From CAZOHG01 sp964579725 (lineage in GTDB: Bacteria; Zhuqueibacterota; JdFR-76; BMS3Abin05), in the NCBI GenBank assembly GCA_964579725.1, contig CAZOHG010000058.1, forward strand, positions 1-20,085: a stretch of 20,085 nt of DNA, read 5' to 3'. The notes below the pieces were generated by a model. That model was not told the DNA's origin and ran no database searches. It saw nothing but the letters and a program-made list of their open reading frames with translations. Shown piece by piece: positions 1-7,537 of this stretch (the stretch's first letter is position 1; each line of letters opens with the position of its first letter). A program made the translations under genes and the position numbers.

Positions 1-1027
1 AAAATGTCCACTTGTCCACCTTGGGTTCGGAATGGAACAACTCCCGAAAAGCCTTCACACCAACCTGCACCACCGGATGATCCTCCGGCATTTTCCAGGT
101 GGGGAAATATTTTTCCATGCCGTATTTGCGGCCGGTGTAGGCTGTTTCTTCGTATTGCAACACGTCAATTCGAGCGTCTAGACCTTTCACGATTTCAGCC
201 ACTTCCGCCACAGCCGAGTCTTTCGTTTCGCCCCAGGTGAGCCGTCGGTCCAGGTGAATTCGGGCGTAATCCGCCACGGCGCAAAGCGAGGGGCTTCGGG
301 ACACAAATTCCGTCACGGCCACGCTGCCCTTCCCCAAAAAATCATCCACTTTCAGGCGATCGTTGAGGGCCTCGATTTCCAAACAGGCGCGCGAGGCCAT
401 GTAAATGGCGTTTTTCCCGCGCTCCGGCGCGGAGGCGTGCGCGGATAGCCCGTGAAAAGCTACTTCAATTTCCATTCGCCCGCGGTGCCCCCGGTAGATA
501 TTCAAATTGGTCGGCTCCGTGCTGATGGCAAAATCGGGGCGAATTTTGTCCTCTTCGATAATGAACTTCCAGGGCAAGCCGTCGCAGTCCTCTTCCATCA
601 CGCTGCCCACAAAATAGACGGTCAGTTCCTTGTCCAGTCCCAATTCCTTCAAAATGCGCCCGGCCGTCACAAAGGCCGCCGCTCCCCCTTCCTGATCCAC
701 CGAGCCCCTGCCATGGACGTACCCGTCCTTGATTTCTCCACCGAAGGGATCGAATTCCCAGTCCTCGAGATTGCCCACGTCCACGGTATCCATGTGGGCA
801 TCGATGGCGAGAATTTTCTTTCCGCTGCCGATTCGCCCGATGGCATTTCCTAACGGATCCACCCACACCTCGTCGAAACCCGCGGTTTCCATCTGGCGGG
901 TCAGTTCTTTAATCACCCCCTTTTCCTGTCGGCTCAAGGATTTAATCTTCACCAAATTCGACAGATTCGTGGCTGTCTCATCTCGGTATTTTTGAGCCAG
1001 ATGGAAAATTTTCTCTTCGCGTTGCAT
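1..1027 (-). CDS. M20-family metallohydrolase, YgeY type (3' end outside window)
   Basis: This is a zinc-dependent M20 amidohydrolase/peptidase of the ArgE/DapE group. It is closest in my reading to the YgeY subfamily, often named selenium-metabolism-linked hydrolase; the substrate is unknown. 342 codons are visible and the frame is still open at base 1. Metal-ligand and catalytic motifs are seen: AHMDTVD (about residues 77-83), GRGSVDQEGG (107-115) supplying the bridging Asp, and MEEDCDG (144-150) supplying the catalytic Glu. GHRGRMEIEVAFHGLSAHAS starts the lid/dimerisation domain, and VDKWTF at the window edge is typical of YgeY. The ATG at 1027 follows a strong GGAGGTGA ribosome site. The gene has its own promoter candidate and is separated from the amt transcript by a terminator. 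No selenium genes are visible here, so the subfamily name says little about its role. Confidence 0.88.
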   Translation of the reverse strand, partial: MQREEKIFHLAQKYRDETATNLSNLVKIKSLSRQEKGVIKELTRQMETAGFDEVWVDPLGNAIGRIGSGKKILAIDAHMDTVDVGNLEDWEFDPFGGEIKDGYVHGRGSVDQEGGAAAFVTAGRILKELGLDKELTVYFVGSVMEEDCDGLPWKFIIEEDKIRPDFAISTEPTNLNIYRGHRGRMEIEVAFHGLSAHASAPERGKNAIYMASRACLEIEALNDRLKVDDFLGKGSVAVTEFVSRSPSLCAVADYARIHLDRRLTWGETKDSAVAEVAEIVKGLDARIDVLQYEETAYTGRKYGMEKYFPTWKMPEDHPVVQVGVKAFRELFHSEPKVDKWTF

Positions 1028-1086
1028 CTTTCACCTCCGTTTCTCCTTTCCCCCTTATTCCATGCCATTTCTTTCGGTTTAAATTA

Positions 1087-1115
1087 AATAAATTCTCAAT
1101 TTAAATCAAGTTCAA
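1087..1115 (-). promoter_or_regulatory. Candidate sigma-70 promoter for the M20 hydrolase gene
   Basis: On the minus strand a TTGAAC box (1110-1115) and a TTTATT box (1087-1092) are separated by 17 bases. Each matches its consensus at four of six positions. It lies between the upstream terminator and the hydrolase start at 1027, where a promoter is needed. The stretch is very AT-rich, so a chance match is possible. Confidence 0.35.
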
Positions 1116-1201
1116 AAAACCGCAGCGGAAAGATCACCATATTTTTTTTGCCCTTAATTGCCAAACCGCTTACCGTCTTTTTTCCTTTCCGCCCAAAAGG
1201 C

Positions 1202-1232
1202 AAAAAAAAATCCCGTCCAATGTGGACGGGAT
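1202..1232 (-). terminator. Intrinsic terminator ending the amt / small membrane protein transcript
   Basis: A perfect 9-bp stem ATCCCGTCC/GGACGGGAT (1210-1218 with 1224-1232) has a 5-base loop. On the minus strand it is followed directly by an uninterrupted run of T (1202-1210 read as A on the plus strand). It sits 72 bases after the stop of the 37-residue ORF and before the hydrolase promoter candidate, so it separates the two transcripts. Confidence 0.88.
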
Positions 1233-1303
1233 CGGTTCATCTCCTCCTCAACGTGCCCAAACGGGCAAAAGAATTTTAGGGTTCAAGAAAACGGCAAGCG
1301 ATT

Positions 1304-1417
1304 TTATCCGAGATCGTATTTGCGTTCAACCCTCCTCTTAATAAATGTTGGCAACACAACCCACAAAACAAAAAAACTGACAAAAGCTCCGAGTCCCAAC
1401 ACCATTTGCACTGTCAT
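1304..1417 (-). CDS. 37-residue single-span membrane protein downstream of amt
   Basis: I read this short gene directly from the minus strand. ATG at 1417 is preceded by AAAGGAGTGCGAGA, a good ribosome site at normal spacing, and the frame ends with TAA at 1304-1306. The product starts MTVQMVLGLG, has one hydrophobic stretch of about 20 residues (LGLGAFVSFFVLWVVLP), then a positively charged tail TFIKRRVERKYDLG. The charge pattern predicts a cytoplasmic C-terminus. It lies 163 bases after the amt stop and before the shared terminator, so it is probably cotranscribed with the ammonium transporter. Small accessory subunits of this size are known for some other transporters. That it serves Amt is my inference; no family is recognised. 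Confidence 0.68.
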   Translation of the reverse strand: MTVQMVLGLGAFVSFFVLWVVLPTFIKRRVERKYDLG

Positions 1418-1580
1418 TCTCGCACTCCTTTCATTTTTGGTCCTATTTCTATTCACTTAAAACCGTAGCGTTTCGAAGTTTTTTTCTCTCTCGAACCGCT
1501 TTTTCTTCTCACTCTGGTTGCGAACCGTTTATGATTTTGGCACGGTTGGTTTCGAACTTCAACGTGACATTTTCTTTGGC

Positions 1581-2939
1581 CTATTCCCCGTAGCAGGTGA
1601 GGCCGTGTTCCGAAAGATCCAGTCCCACTTCCTCTTCTTCCCGACTTGCCCGCAGTCCTGTTGATTTTTTGAGCAGGGAAAAGGTTAGAAAACCAGCGGA
1701 CAGCGTGTACACAATCAAAACAACTGCCGAAATGGCCTGGGCAATTATTTGCCGGGTATTTCCCACAATTAAGCCCGAAACCCCACCGTACGTCCCGTCC
1801 GCGAAAATCCCGACCGCCAGCACACCCCACAATCCTGCCAGTCCGTGCACGGAAACAGCCCCGACGGGATCGTCTATTTTTAAGGTCTTTTCGACAAACC
1901 CCGTCCCCCACTGCATCAGAATGCCTCCAATGGCACCGGTGACAACGGCTGCCCAGGGCGGCACGTACGCGCAGGAAGCCGTAATGGAAACCAAACCTGC
2001 CAGTGTTGCATTGGCGGCCGCAAGAAGGTCAATTTGGGCCGTTTTCAAATAAATCCAGTACACCACCACAACGGCCGCCGTTACCCCCGACAAAAAGGTA
2101 TTGACCGCAATAATCGATATACGCAAGTCGGTTGCCGCCATAGTACTGCCCGCATTAAATCCGAACCACCCGAAAAAGAGAATCAAGGTTCCTAAAATAA
2201 CGTAAGTAACATTGTGTCCGGGCATTTTTTGCGGGATTCCATTTTCGTCGTATTTTCCGGTTCGGGGCCCCAAAACCACGGCTCCGGTGAGGGCCATAAG
2301 TCCCCCCACGGTGTGAACCACCCCGGACCCTGCAAAATCCACAGCTCCGGCACCAAACGGCAAACGGCTTAGCCAGCCTCCGCCCCAAATCCAGTGCCCG
2401 TAAATCGGGTAAATGACGGACGAAATAATAAAACTGTAGGCCAGATAGCTCACAATTTTGGTGCGCCCGGCCATGGAACCCGAAACGATGGTTGCAGCCG
2501 TTGCCACAAAAACCATTTGAAAAATCCACAGTTCGGCTGTTCGGACATCGTAGGCGGCACCGCTTAGGAAAAAACCTGAAAAACCGAAGAATCGATTGCC
2601 AAGACTCAAACCGGACGCCGCTTTCGATCCTCCGAACATGACGGCGAATCCAAAAGCCCAAAAAGCCAGTCCGCCAATACTAAAATCCATGAAATTTTTG
2701 GTCAAAATATTGACGGCATTTTTGGCCCGACACATGCCGGTTTCCACCAAGGCAAACCCTGCCTGCATAAAAAATACCAGCGCAGCCGCAATAAGCACCC
2801 ACGCAAAATTGACAGCCGTGTTCGGATCGCTCAAAAGCGTTTTGGTACCGTTTGGATCAGGTACATTTGCAAACACAATTGTCGGCACCAAAACCAGCGG
2901 CGCCCCTGTCAAAATAGTCCGTTTCACAAATCGTCTCAT
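1581..2939 (-). CDS. amt: Amt/MEP/Rh family ammonium transporter
   Basis: Inner-membrane ammonium channel/transporter, 452 residues. An N-terminal hydrophobic segment ending TIVFA (about residue 24) looks like a cleaved signal peptide, as in AmtB. The family signature is present: VDFAGSGVVHTVGG carries the conserved Asp201 and the first pore His209, and VSVHGLAGLWG carries the second, His365. CRAKNAVNILTKNFMDF is the conserved early transmembrane region. The C-terminal tail (REEEEVGLDLSEHGLTCYGE) matches the conserved cytoplasmic tail that contacts PII/GlnK proteins, so PII control is expected, although no glnK lies within this window. The ATG at 2939 follows AAGGGAAGAG. A sigma-54 promoter lies about 35 bases upstream, and a NifA-like activator is encoded divergently, so expression is probably nitrogen-regulated. 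Confidence 0.96.
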   Translation of the reverse strand: MRRFVKRTILTGAPLVLVPTIVFANVPDPNGTKTLLSDPNTAVNFAWVLIAAALVFFMQAGFALVETGMCRAKNAVNILTKNFMDFSIGGLAFWAFGFAVMFGGSKAASGLSLGNRFFGFSGFFLSGAAYDVRTAELWIFQMVFVATAATIVSGSMAGRTKIVSYLAYSFIISSVIYPIYGHWIWGGGWLSRLPFGAGAVDFAGSGVVHTVGGLMALTGAVVLGPRTGKYDENGIPQKMPGHNVTYVILGTLILFFGWFGFNAGSTMAATDLRISIIAVNTFLSGVTAAVVVVYWIYLKTAQIDLLAAANATLAGLVSITASCAYVPPWAAVVTGAIGGILMQWGTGFVEKTLKIDDPVGAVSVHGLAGLWGVLAVGIFADGTYGGVSGLIVGNTRQIIAQAISAVVLIVYTLSAGFLTFSLLKKSTGLRASREEEEVGLDLSEHGLTCYGE

Positions 2940-2972
2940 AAACTCTTCCCTTCATTTTTTTCCATCCCCTAA

Positions 2973-2989
2973 TGGCAAGAGCCGTGCCA
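2973..2989 (-). promoter_or_regulatory. Sigma-54 (-24/-12) promoter of amt
   Basis: On the minus strand TGGCACGGCTCTTGCC reads from 2989. It matches the sigma-54 consensus TGGCACG-N4-TTGC throughout, with the invariant GG (2988-2987) and GC (2976-2975) separated by exactly 10 bases. Transcription should start about 12 bases downstream (near 2963), leaving a leader of about 24 bases before the amt ATG at 2939. A sigma-54 activator gene lies divergently next to it, which supports the call. Confidence 0.88.
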
Positions 2990-3124
2990 GATCGAAGGGC
3001 AACTGAAAAACAATTTTCCCTTTTAAAATATCTAAACTAACTATTTGTTTTTTCTACCAGTTCAAAATTAGGCCGCCTTTGATCTTAAAAAATCCCGCCG
3101 CCAGCACGATGTGAATTTTTTAAA

Positions 3125-3163
3125 ACAATTTTGTGATTTTTTTAATTATTCCAACAATATTGT
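3125..3163. promoter_or_regulatory. Candidate enhancer (UAS) pair for the sigma-54 promoter
   Basis: Two short dyads, ACAATTTTGT (3125-3134) and ACAATATTGT (3154-3163), have start positions 29 bases apart. They lie about 135-175 bases upstream of the amt -24 element, a usual distance for sigma-54 enhancer sites. They do not match the classic NifA TGT-N10-ACA or NtrC GCAC-N6-GGTGC sites, so the binding protein is inferred only from position. Confidence 0.4.
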
Positions 3164-3272
3164 CGCTTTTCTCTTTTAACAATCCAAAAAAGCCAATTCC
3201 CAGGGCCGATTAGATTGAAATTAATGCACAGGGCTTCGTTCCACAGAATATTTTGGCCTTGCATTCAAAGGA

Positions 3273-3311
3273 ACATTTTTGTATTTTAAAAATATTTTAA
3301 GACATTTTTGT
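3273..3311. promoter_or_regulatory. Second pair of ACA-N4-TGT elements near the activator gene
   Basis: ACATTTTTGT occurs identically at 3273-3282 and 3302-3311, again with starts 29 bases apart. The pair is 71-109 bases before the activator start. It shares the ACA/TGT ends and the spacing with the first pair, so both may bind the same regulator. Chance is possible in AT-rich DNA. Confidence 0.33.
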
Positions 3312-3381
3312 AGGTTTTGGAACAGGATGTCAAGAAGTTCAAATTCTTTTCGTTGCGATTTTTTTGAGAAAGGACTGAAAA

Positions 3382-4959
3382 ATGGAACACAAAAGCGACA
3401 GGGAGAAAACCAAACAGACCGATTCGCTTGTAAAAAAGTTGTCGATTCTTGAAAAAATCAACGAAGCCGTAAGCCGAACTCTGAATTTACAAGAATCCAT
3501 GGACGCTACCCTGAGAATCCTGCAGCAATCCTACCACATTCGTTCGGGGGCTATTTTTCTTGCTGAAAATCGCCGCCATTTAACCGTAACAGCCTCCGTG
3601 GGCTACGCACCTGCCACACGAAAAACAACCTACGCCTTTGGCGAGGGATTAACCGGTCGTATTGCCGAAACCGGCAAACCGATTGTTGTCCCGCAGGTCA
3701 GCAAAGAGCCCCTGTTTCTAAATCGCATGAGTTCGTGGAATCGCAAGCGGGACGGCGAACAAACCTTCATTGGGGTTCCCATTAGTAGTGACTACGCAAC
3801 GCTAGGGGTCCTGATTGTCAATTTGAAATACAATCCCAAGCGCCACCTTTCCAACACGCTCAAATTCCTGACATTGGTGGGTTCGGCTCTGGCGCAACCC
3901 ATTCGATTTAATAAGCTTTTGAAAATGGAGCGGGAAAAAATCCTGAATGAGCGGGTTCTTCTGGACGAACGCCTGAAGGACAAATTTAGTTTTCAAAACA
4001 TTATTGGAAACAGCAGCGAAATGCGGGATGTGTACGAAAAAGTGGCGCAGGTGGCACCGGCAGAAACCACCGTCCTGCTTCGCGGCGAATCCGGAACAGG
4101 GAAAGAACTAATTGCACAGGCCATTCATTTTAATTCTCCCCGCAAAGACAAACCATTTATTAAGGTCAATTGTGCCGCCATTCCGGAAAATCTCATTGAA
4201 TCCGAGTTTTTTGGTTTTGAAAAGGGAGCCTTCACGGGAGCGTTGACTCAAAAAAAGGGTCGTTTTGAACTGGCCGACCGGGGCACCATCTTTTTGGACG
4301 AAATTGGGGAGTTGACACCGCTGACACAAGTGAAATTGCTACGTGTTTTGCAAGAGCACGAATTCGAGCGAATCGGGGGAACCGAGACCCTTCACGTAGA
4401 CGTACGCATCATTGCTGCTACAAACGCGAATCTTGAAAAGTTAATGGCTGAAGGAAAATTCAGGGAAGATCTTTATTACCGTCTGAACGTGTTTAGTATT
4501 TTTCTGCCCCCCTTGCGCGAACGTCGGACGGATATTTTACTCCTCGCCGATCATTTCATGTTCAAATACGGACGGAAGCACGGAAAAGCCATTAAACGCA
4601 TTTCCACACCGGCCATTGACATGCTCATGCGCTATCATTGGCCGGGCAATGTACGAGAATTGGAAAATTGCATCGAACGAGCCGTTTTGGTTTGTGAGGA
4701 TCAGGTCATTCACAGCTACCATCTGCCGCCTACACTTCAAACGGCTGAGAGCAGCAACACCCTGCCCAAAATGTCTCTTGAAAAGGCGGTTTCTTCTTAC
4801 GAAAAGGAACTGATTCAGGACGCCTTGAAATCCGCCCGGGGAATTAAGGCAAAGGCAGCGCGACTTTTGGACACTACAGAAAGAATTTTAAGCTACAAAA
4901 TTGACAAACACCATATCGATGTGTCACGATTTAAAAATTCAAACTCGGCGGGGACTTAA
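3382..4959 (+). CDS. NifA-like sigma-54-dependent activator (GAF-AAA+-HTH)
   Basis: Bacterial enhancer-binding protein of 525 residues; it remodels RNA polymerase carrying sigma-54. An N-terminal GAF sensor covers about residues 20-178. The AAA+ domain (about 206-440) carries Walker A GESGTGKE (235-242), the sigma-54-contacting loop GAFTGA (282-287), Walker B TIFLDE (302-307), and REDLYYRLNVF with the arginine region following. The C-terminal Fis-type HTH (about 484-512, KAKAARLLDTTERILSYKI) resembles NifA proteins more than NtrC. There is no N-terminal phospho-acceptor receiver domain. The CX4C linker cysteines of oxygen-sensitive NifA are absent, which suggests the oxygen-tolerant class. 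The ATG at 3382 follows AAGGA. It is divergent from amt, whose sigma-54 promoter is the obvious target. No nif genes are visible, so calling it NifA itself would go too far. Confidence 0.9.
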   Translation: MEHKSDREKTKQTDSLVKKLSILEKINEAVSRTLNLQESMDATLRILQQSYHIRSGAIFLAENRRHLTVTASVGYAPATRKTTYAFGEGLTGRIAETGKPIVVPQVSKEPLFLNRMSSWNRKRDGEQTFIGVPISSDYATLGVLIVNLKYNPKRHLSNTLKFLTLVGSALAQPIRFNKLLKMEREKILNERVLLDERLKDKFSFQNIIGNSSEMRDVYEKVAQVAPAETTVLLRGESGTGKELIAQAIHFNSPRKDKPFIKVNCAAIPENLIESEFFGFEKGAFTGALTQKKGRFELADRGTIFLDEIGELTPLTQVKLLRVLQEHEFERIGGTETLHVDVRIIAATNANLEKLMAEGKFREDLYYRLNVFSIFLPPLRERRTDILLLADHFMFKYGRKHGKAIKRISTPAIDMLMRYHWPGNVRELENCIERAVLVCEDQVIHSYHLPPTLQTAESSNTLPKMSLEKAVSSYEKELIQDALKSARGIKAKAARLLDTTERILSYKIDKHHIDVSRFKNSNSAGT

Positions 4960-5022
4960 CCTGAGGCAAATCCATTCCCCCCAAAAGGAGACCATTTGAA
5001 AAAATCCCTGCATGAACTCGAA

Positions 5023-5053
5023 TAAAAAAAGGCATCTCTTGCAATGAGATGCC
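5023..5053 (-). terminator. Intrinsic terminator after the CsgG-like gene
   Basis: A perfect 8-bp stem GGCATCTC/GAGATGCC (5031-5038 with 5046-5053) has a 7-base loop. On the minus strand a run of seven T follows (plus-strand A at 5024-5030). It closes the minus-strand envelope cluster. The plus-strand side has only CTTTGATTTT, so it may also work weakly for the convergent activator gene ending at 4959. Confidence 0.85.
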
Positions 5054-5074
5054 CTTTGATTTTGGTAAAAGAAA

Positions 5075-5998
5075 TTATTGTGCGCGGACAATGTCGCCGG
5101 TTTGAAATCCCGAGCCCGACAAGACCCTTGCCACCGAAGCTTTTCCCCCGGCAATATCCTGCACAATTTTAATCGTTCCGATTTTTTCCTCTTCGGCTCC
5201 CAACGAAATGCCGGTGTCCGGGTCGATAAGCGGCTCTCCTTTGTGGTAAACCGCAAACACATCTCCGATTTTAACCCCTGAAAGCGAGCCCTTGTTAATG
5301 TACACCTTTCCCGAAGGTGTCGCCTTAATAATCTTTGCCTCCCATTGAATAGTTTGGGAAGCCGTGTCCAACAATTTGACAATTTCGTTAATGGCCTCTC
5401 GGGTCGCTTTTCCCACTAAGCTCTGGTCAAATTGACTCTGGTTGTGGAAGTTAAACGTGGACGTGCTAAAAGAAAGCCCTTTCTTGGATTTCTCCTTTCG
5501 AACCGATTCGGCTTTTATGATTTCACCGGTCGTTGTATTAATGAAACGGACATCCACGGCCACGACCGCCGACTGGGATTTTACCCCCAACCCGATCCCC
5601 TTAATCCGCCCGCCAATATTATTTTTCTTGTAGCCAAATTCCGTTACTGTTCCAATAATGGCCATTTCCACACCCAACAACTTGCCGATTTTAGCCGCAC
5701 TTTGAGGGGTAACCAATCCGGAAACACCCAATTTTTGTTCTGCCAGCATTTTGTCCAGATTTTGACGTTCAATGACGGTGTATCGCCCGCTCTTGACCAG
5801 GGCGGTTACCAACATATCCGCCATGCCGCGCCCCACGGATTTTCCGCCCCACCAAATGTAGTGGTGGTCCGTTTTGTCCGAAAAATCAAACACCGCCACC
5901 CGCTTTTTCATGCCCTTGTAGTCGGCTTTGACGGATTTTAGCGGGAAAAGGGTTGCCAAAAAAATCCCCAGTAACAGAAATACCCATGTGCGTTTCAT
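5075..5998 (-). CDS. CsgG-family exported protein with FlgT-C-like C-terminal domain
   Basis: 307 residues with a signal peptide (MKRTWVFLLLGIFLATLFPL, likely cut after VKA at 25). There is no lipobox cysteine, unlike Escherichia coli CsgG. Residues about 33-212 match the CsgG fold: KRVAVFDFSDKTD, GRGMADMLVTALVKSGRYTVIERQNLDKMLAEQ, and SAAKIGKLLGVEMAIIGTVTEF. Residues about 220-305 (AKIIKATPSGKVYINKGSLSGVKIGDVFAVY ... GTIKIV ... GDIV) resemble the C-terminal domain of the flagellar outer-ring protein FlgT. CsgG proteins form outer-membrane rings or pores, or act as periplasmic partners. An outer-membrane or periplasmic ring role here is inferred. The ATG at 5998 follows AAGGAG. It is last in the tandem cluster, 94 bases after the FlgT-like gene. 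Confidence 0.85.
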   Translation of the reverse strand: MKRTWVFLLLGIFLATLFPLKSVKADYKGMKKRVAVFDFSDKTDHHYIWWGGKSVGRGMADMLVTALVKSGRYTVIERQNLDKMLAEQKLGVSGLVTPQSAAKIGKLLGVEMAIIGTVTEFGYKKNNIGGRIKGIGLGVKSQSAVVAVDVRFINTTTGEIIKAESVRKEKSKKGLSFSTSTFNFHNQSQFDQSLVGKATREAINEIVKLLDTASQTIQWEAKIIKATPSGKVYINKGSLSGVKIGDVFAVYHKGEPLIDPDTGISLGAEEEKIGTIKIVQDIAGGKASVARVLSGSGFQTGDIVRAQ

Positions 5999-6092
5999 GG
6001 CGGAAACTCCTTGATTTTTTTAAGGTTTCAATTGGAATAATTTTGGCCCCATCCACCCCACTTTTCAAACTCTGAAACCGCCAGGCAAAAGG

Positions 6093-7322
6093 CTACGGCT
6101 TTTGTTGGATTTGGACTACCTGAAGTTCTAAACGATTGGGGGTTAAGCCCAACACTTGAACCTTGATTTTTCCCAAATCTTTGTTGGACAATTCGCGAGC
6201 CAACTGGCGCGCGTTGCCCGTCATTTTCACTTCCAACAGGGCTTTTCCCCCGCTGAATTTGCGGTCGTAAATATTTTTAATCCCACGGATGTAATATTTC
6301 AGGGTCGTTTTGAACTGTTCGAGCTGGTTGAAATTTTCCAGCCCCGCAACGTCCAATTCAATACCGGTTGCGTTGTAGTATTGGGCGCGCCATTTTTTTA
6401 AGATTTTGTCCAGCAATTGATCGGCCACCTGGCCCGCTGCGGCCTTAATAGCCATGGTTCCCCCTGTTAGGGCGTCAATGTGGGCCTTGGCAGCGTGAGC
6501 CGAAGCGGTGGCAATAATGGTTCCGGTGTCCGTGTTAATGGCTCGCGCCGTAACATCGGCCTGACAGGATTTCATTCCGTAGAGGTTCACACCCGTTGCC
6601 ACCTTGGCCATTGCCTTGCCCAAAACGATGACTTCGGCGCCGTATTCGTGGCCGATTGCAGCAGCAGCCCGAACATTTCCAGACAAGGCAGCCAGAGCCT
6701 GTCGCTTTTTCAATTTCTGCCGAATGACGGACGGGTCTACCACTTCAATTCCTTTTTGCAGAAAAATGTCATTCATCGCTGTTTCCGCTGCGGTCATATC
6801 CACATCGAAATAACCCGCTCCCTGGTAATTCTCGCCGATGTTTCGCTCCTGAATCATGATCATCATTCTGGGATTGCCCATTTTGGCCAGAAGATTCTGC
6901 AGGCTTTCGGCGTCATTTTTCAAATCGTCCATTCGAATGTCCGCCTCAACCACAACCTGGTAGGTCGAAGGATCCAGCTGCCGTTCGGAAATGACCTTGT
7001 AATTTTTCACGTAGCCATGTGTCCAGGTGAGAATATTGTCCTCAACCATTTGGTAATTCTGAACCAGAGTTTCGGACGACAGGTACGTTCCCAATGCCTG
7101 CTGAACAGCCTTTCGCAGGGCATCGTCAATAGCGTCGTCCCGGGCGTGTGCCACATCGCCGGCAATGATGTTTCCCGTACCGGTTGCTTGAATCATAGGA
7201 GCGGCGCCCGCCTGTCCGGGCCGGGGCTGTCCGTTCCCTGGTACTTGAGCCATTAGCCCACTCGAAAAGAAAAAAAACAGCCCAAGCGCTAGTGCTTGAC
7301 GCAAATAACTTTTCCTGCTCAA
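6093..7322 (-). CDS. FlgT-like exported protein (LPP20/FlgT-N plus middle domain)
   Basis: 409 residues with an N-terminal signal sequence ending near GLMAQ (about residue 26). Residues about 45-160 (ATGTGNIIAGDVAHARDDAI, DDALRKAVQQALGTYLSSET, GYVKNYKVISE, YQVVVEADIRM) match the FlgT N-terminal/LPP20-type domain. Residues about 165-310 (RMMIMIQERNIGE ... GIEVVDPSVIRQK ... GAEVIVLGKAMAK ... DTGTIIATASAHA) look like the FlgT middle domain, a fold related to TolB-N/CsgG. The last 100 residues have no assignment. The gene starts with TTG at 7322, supported by AAAGGTGA at normal spacing; no better ATG is seen. FlgT builds the H ring of sodium-driven flagella, but no flagellar gene is visible here, so another envelope ring or secretion role is more likely. 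Confidence 0.78.
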   Translation of the reverse strand: MSRKSYLRQALALGLFFFFSSGLMAQVPGNGQPRPGQAGAAPMIQATGTGNIIAGDVAHARDDAIDDALRKAVQQALGTYLSSETLVQNYQMVEDNILTWTHGYVKNYKVISERQLDPSTYQVVVEADIRMDDLKNDAESLQNLLAKMGNPRMMIMIQERNIGENYQGAGYFDVDMTAAETAMNDIFLQKGIEVVDPSVIRQKLKKRQALAALSGNVRAAAAIGHEYGAEVIVLGKAMAKVATGVNLYGMKSCQADVTARAINTDTGTIIATASAHAAKAHIDALTGGTMAIKAAAGQVADQLLDKILKKWRAQYYNATGIELDVAGLENFNQLEQFKTTLKYYIRGIKNIYDRKFSGGKALLEVKMTGNARQLARELSNKDLGKIKVQVLGLTPNRLELQVVQIQQKP

Positions 7323-7412
7323 TTTTTCACCTTTCGATTTTTCAATCTTTTGGAACCATTCCGTTGTCTGTGAAAATCAATTTCCTTTAACCTCGTCCAA
7401 CATTCCATTGTT

Positions 7413-7494
7413 TTGCGACAATTTTCTCGCAATCTTCGCCCCCCTTGAAAATCCAACCCGTTGCAAGAAGCAATTTAACGCTTTTTGCAACGGG
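7413..7494 (-). promoter_or_regulatory. Two hairpins in the spacer between the TPR-SLH and FlgT-like genes
   Basis: This 215-base spacer holds a perfect 10-bp stem CCCGTTGCAA/TTGCAACGGG (7457-7466 with 7485-7494) and a 6-bp stem TTGCGA/TCGCAA (7413-7418 with 7427-7432). Neither is followed by a clear T-run on the minus strand, so these are more likely RNA processing, attenuation or stability elements than simple terminators. A partial terminator for the TPR-SLH gene remains possible. Confidence 0.45.
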
Positions 7495-7537
7495 CTGTTT
7501 CCATTAAAAATAGCCTAATACAATATTTAGAAACCCG

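Larger units (their letters stand above)
2940..3381. promoter_or_regulatory. Divergent regulatory spacer between amt and the sigma-54 activator gene
   Basis: This 442-base AT-rich stretch has no convincing ORF. It holds the minus-strand sigma-54 promoter near its left end, and two pairs of ACA-N4-TGT dyads further right (3125-3163 and 3273-3311). A weak plus-strand sigma-70-like match (TTGCAT near 3260, 17 bases, TATTTT) precedes the activator gene, and its -10 overlaps the third dyad. If real, that overlap would allow autoregulation. Confidence 0.6.

Noticed and set aside
465..866. Minus-strand 133-codon ORF within the hydrolase region
   Set aside because: It is an out-of-frame shadow of the M20 hydrolase gene, whose frame carries all the motifs.
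3251..3264. Plus-strand TTGGCCTTGCA as a second sigma-54 promoter before the activator gene
   Set aside because: GG and GC are only four bases apart; sigma-54 needs ten.
3382..4959. Naming the activator nifA
   Set aside because: The domain order and HTH fit, but no nitrogenase genes are visible and the evident target is amt, so only 'NifA-like' is justified.
6480..7256. 258-codon plus-strand ORF opposite the FlgT-like gene
   Set aside because: It is antisense to a well-supported gene and its translation has no domain, signal or ribosome-site support.
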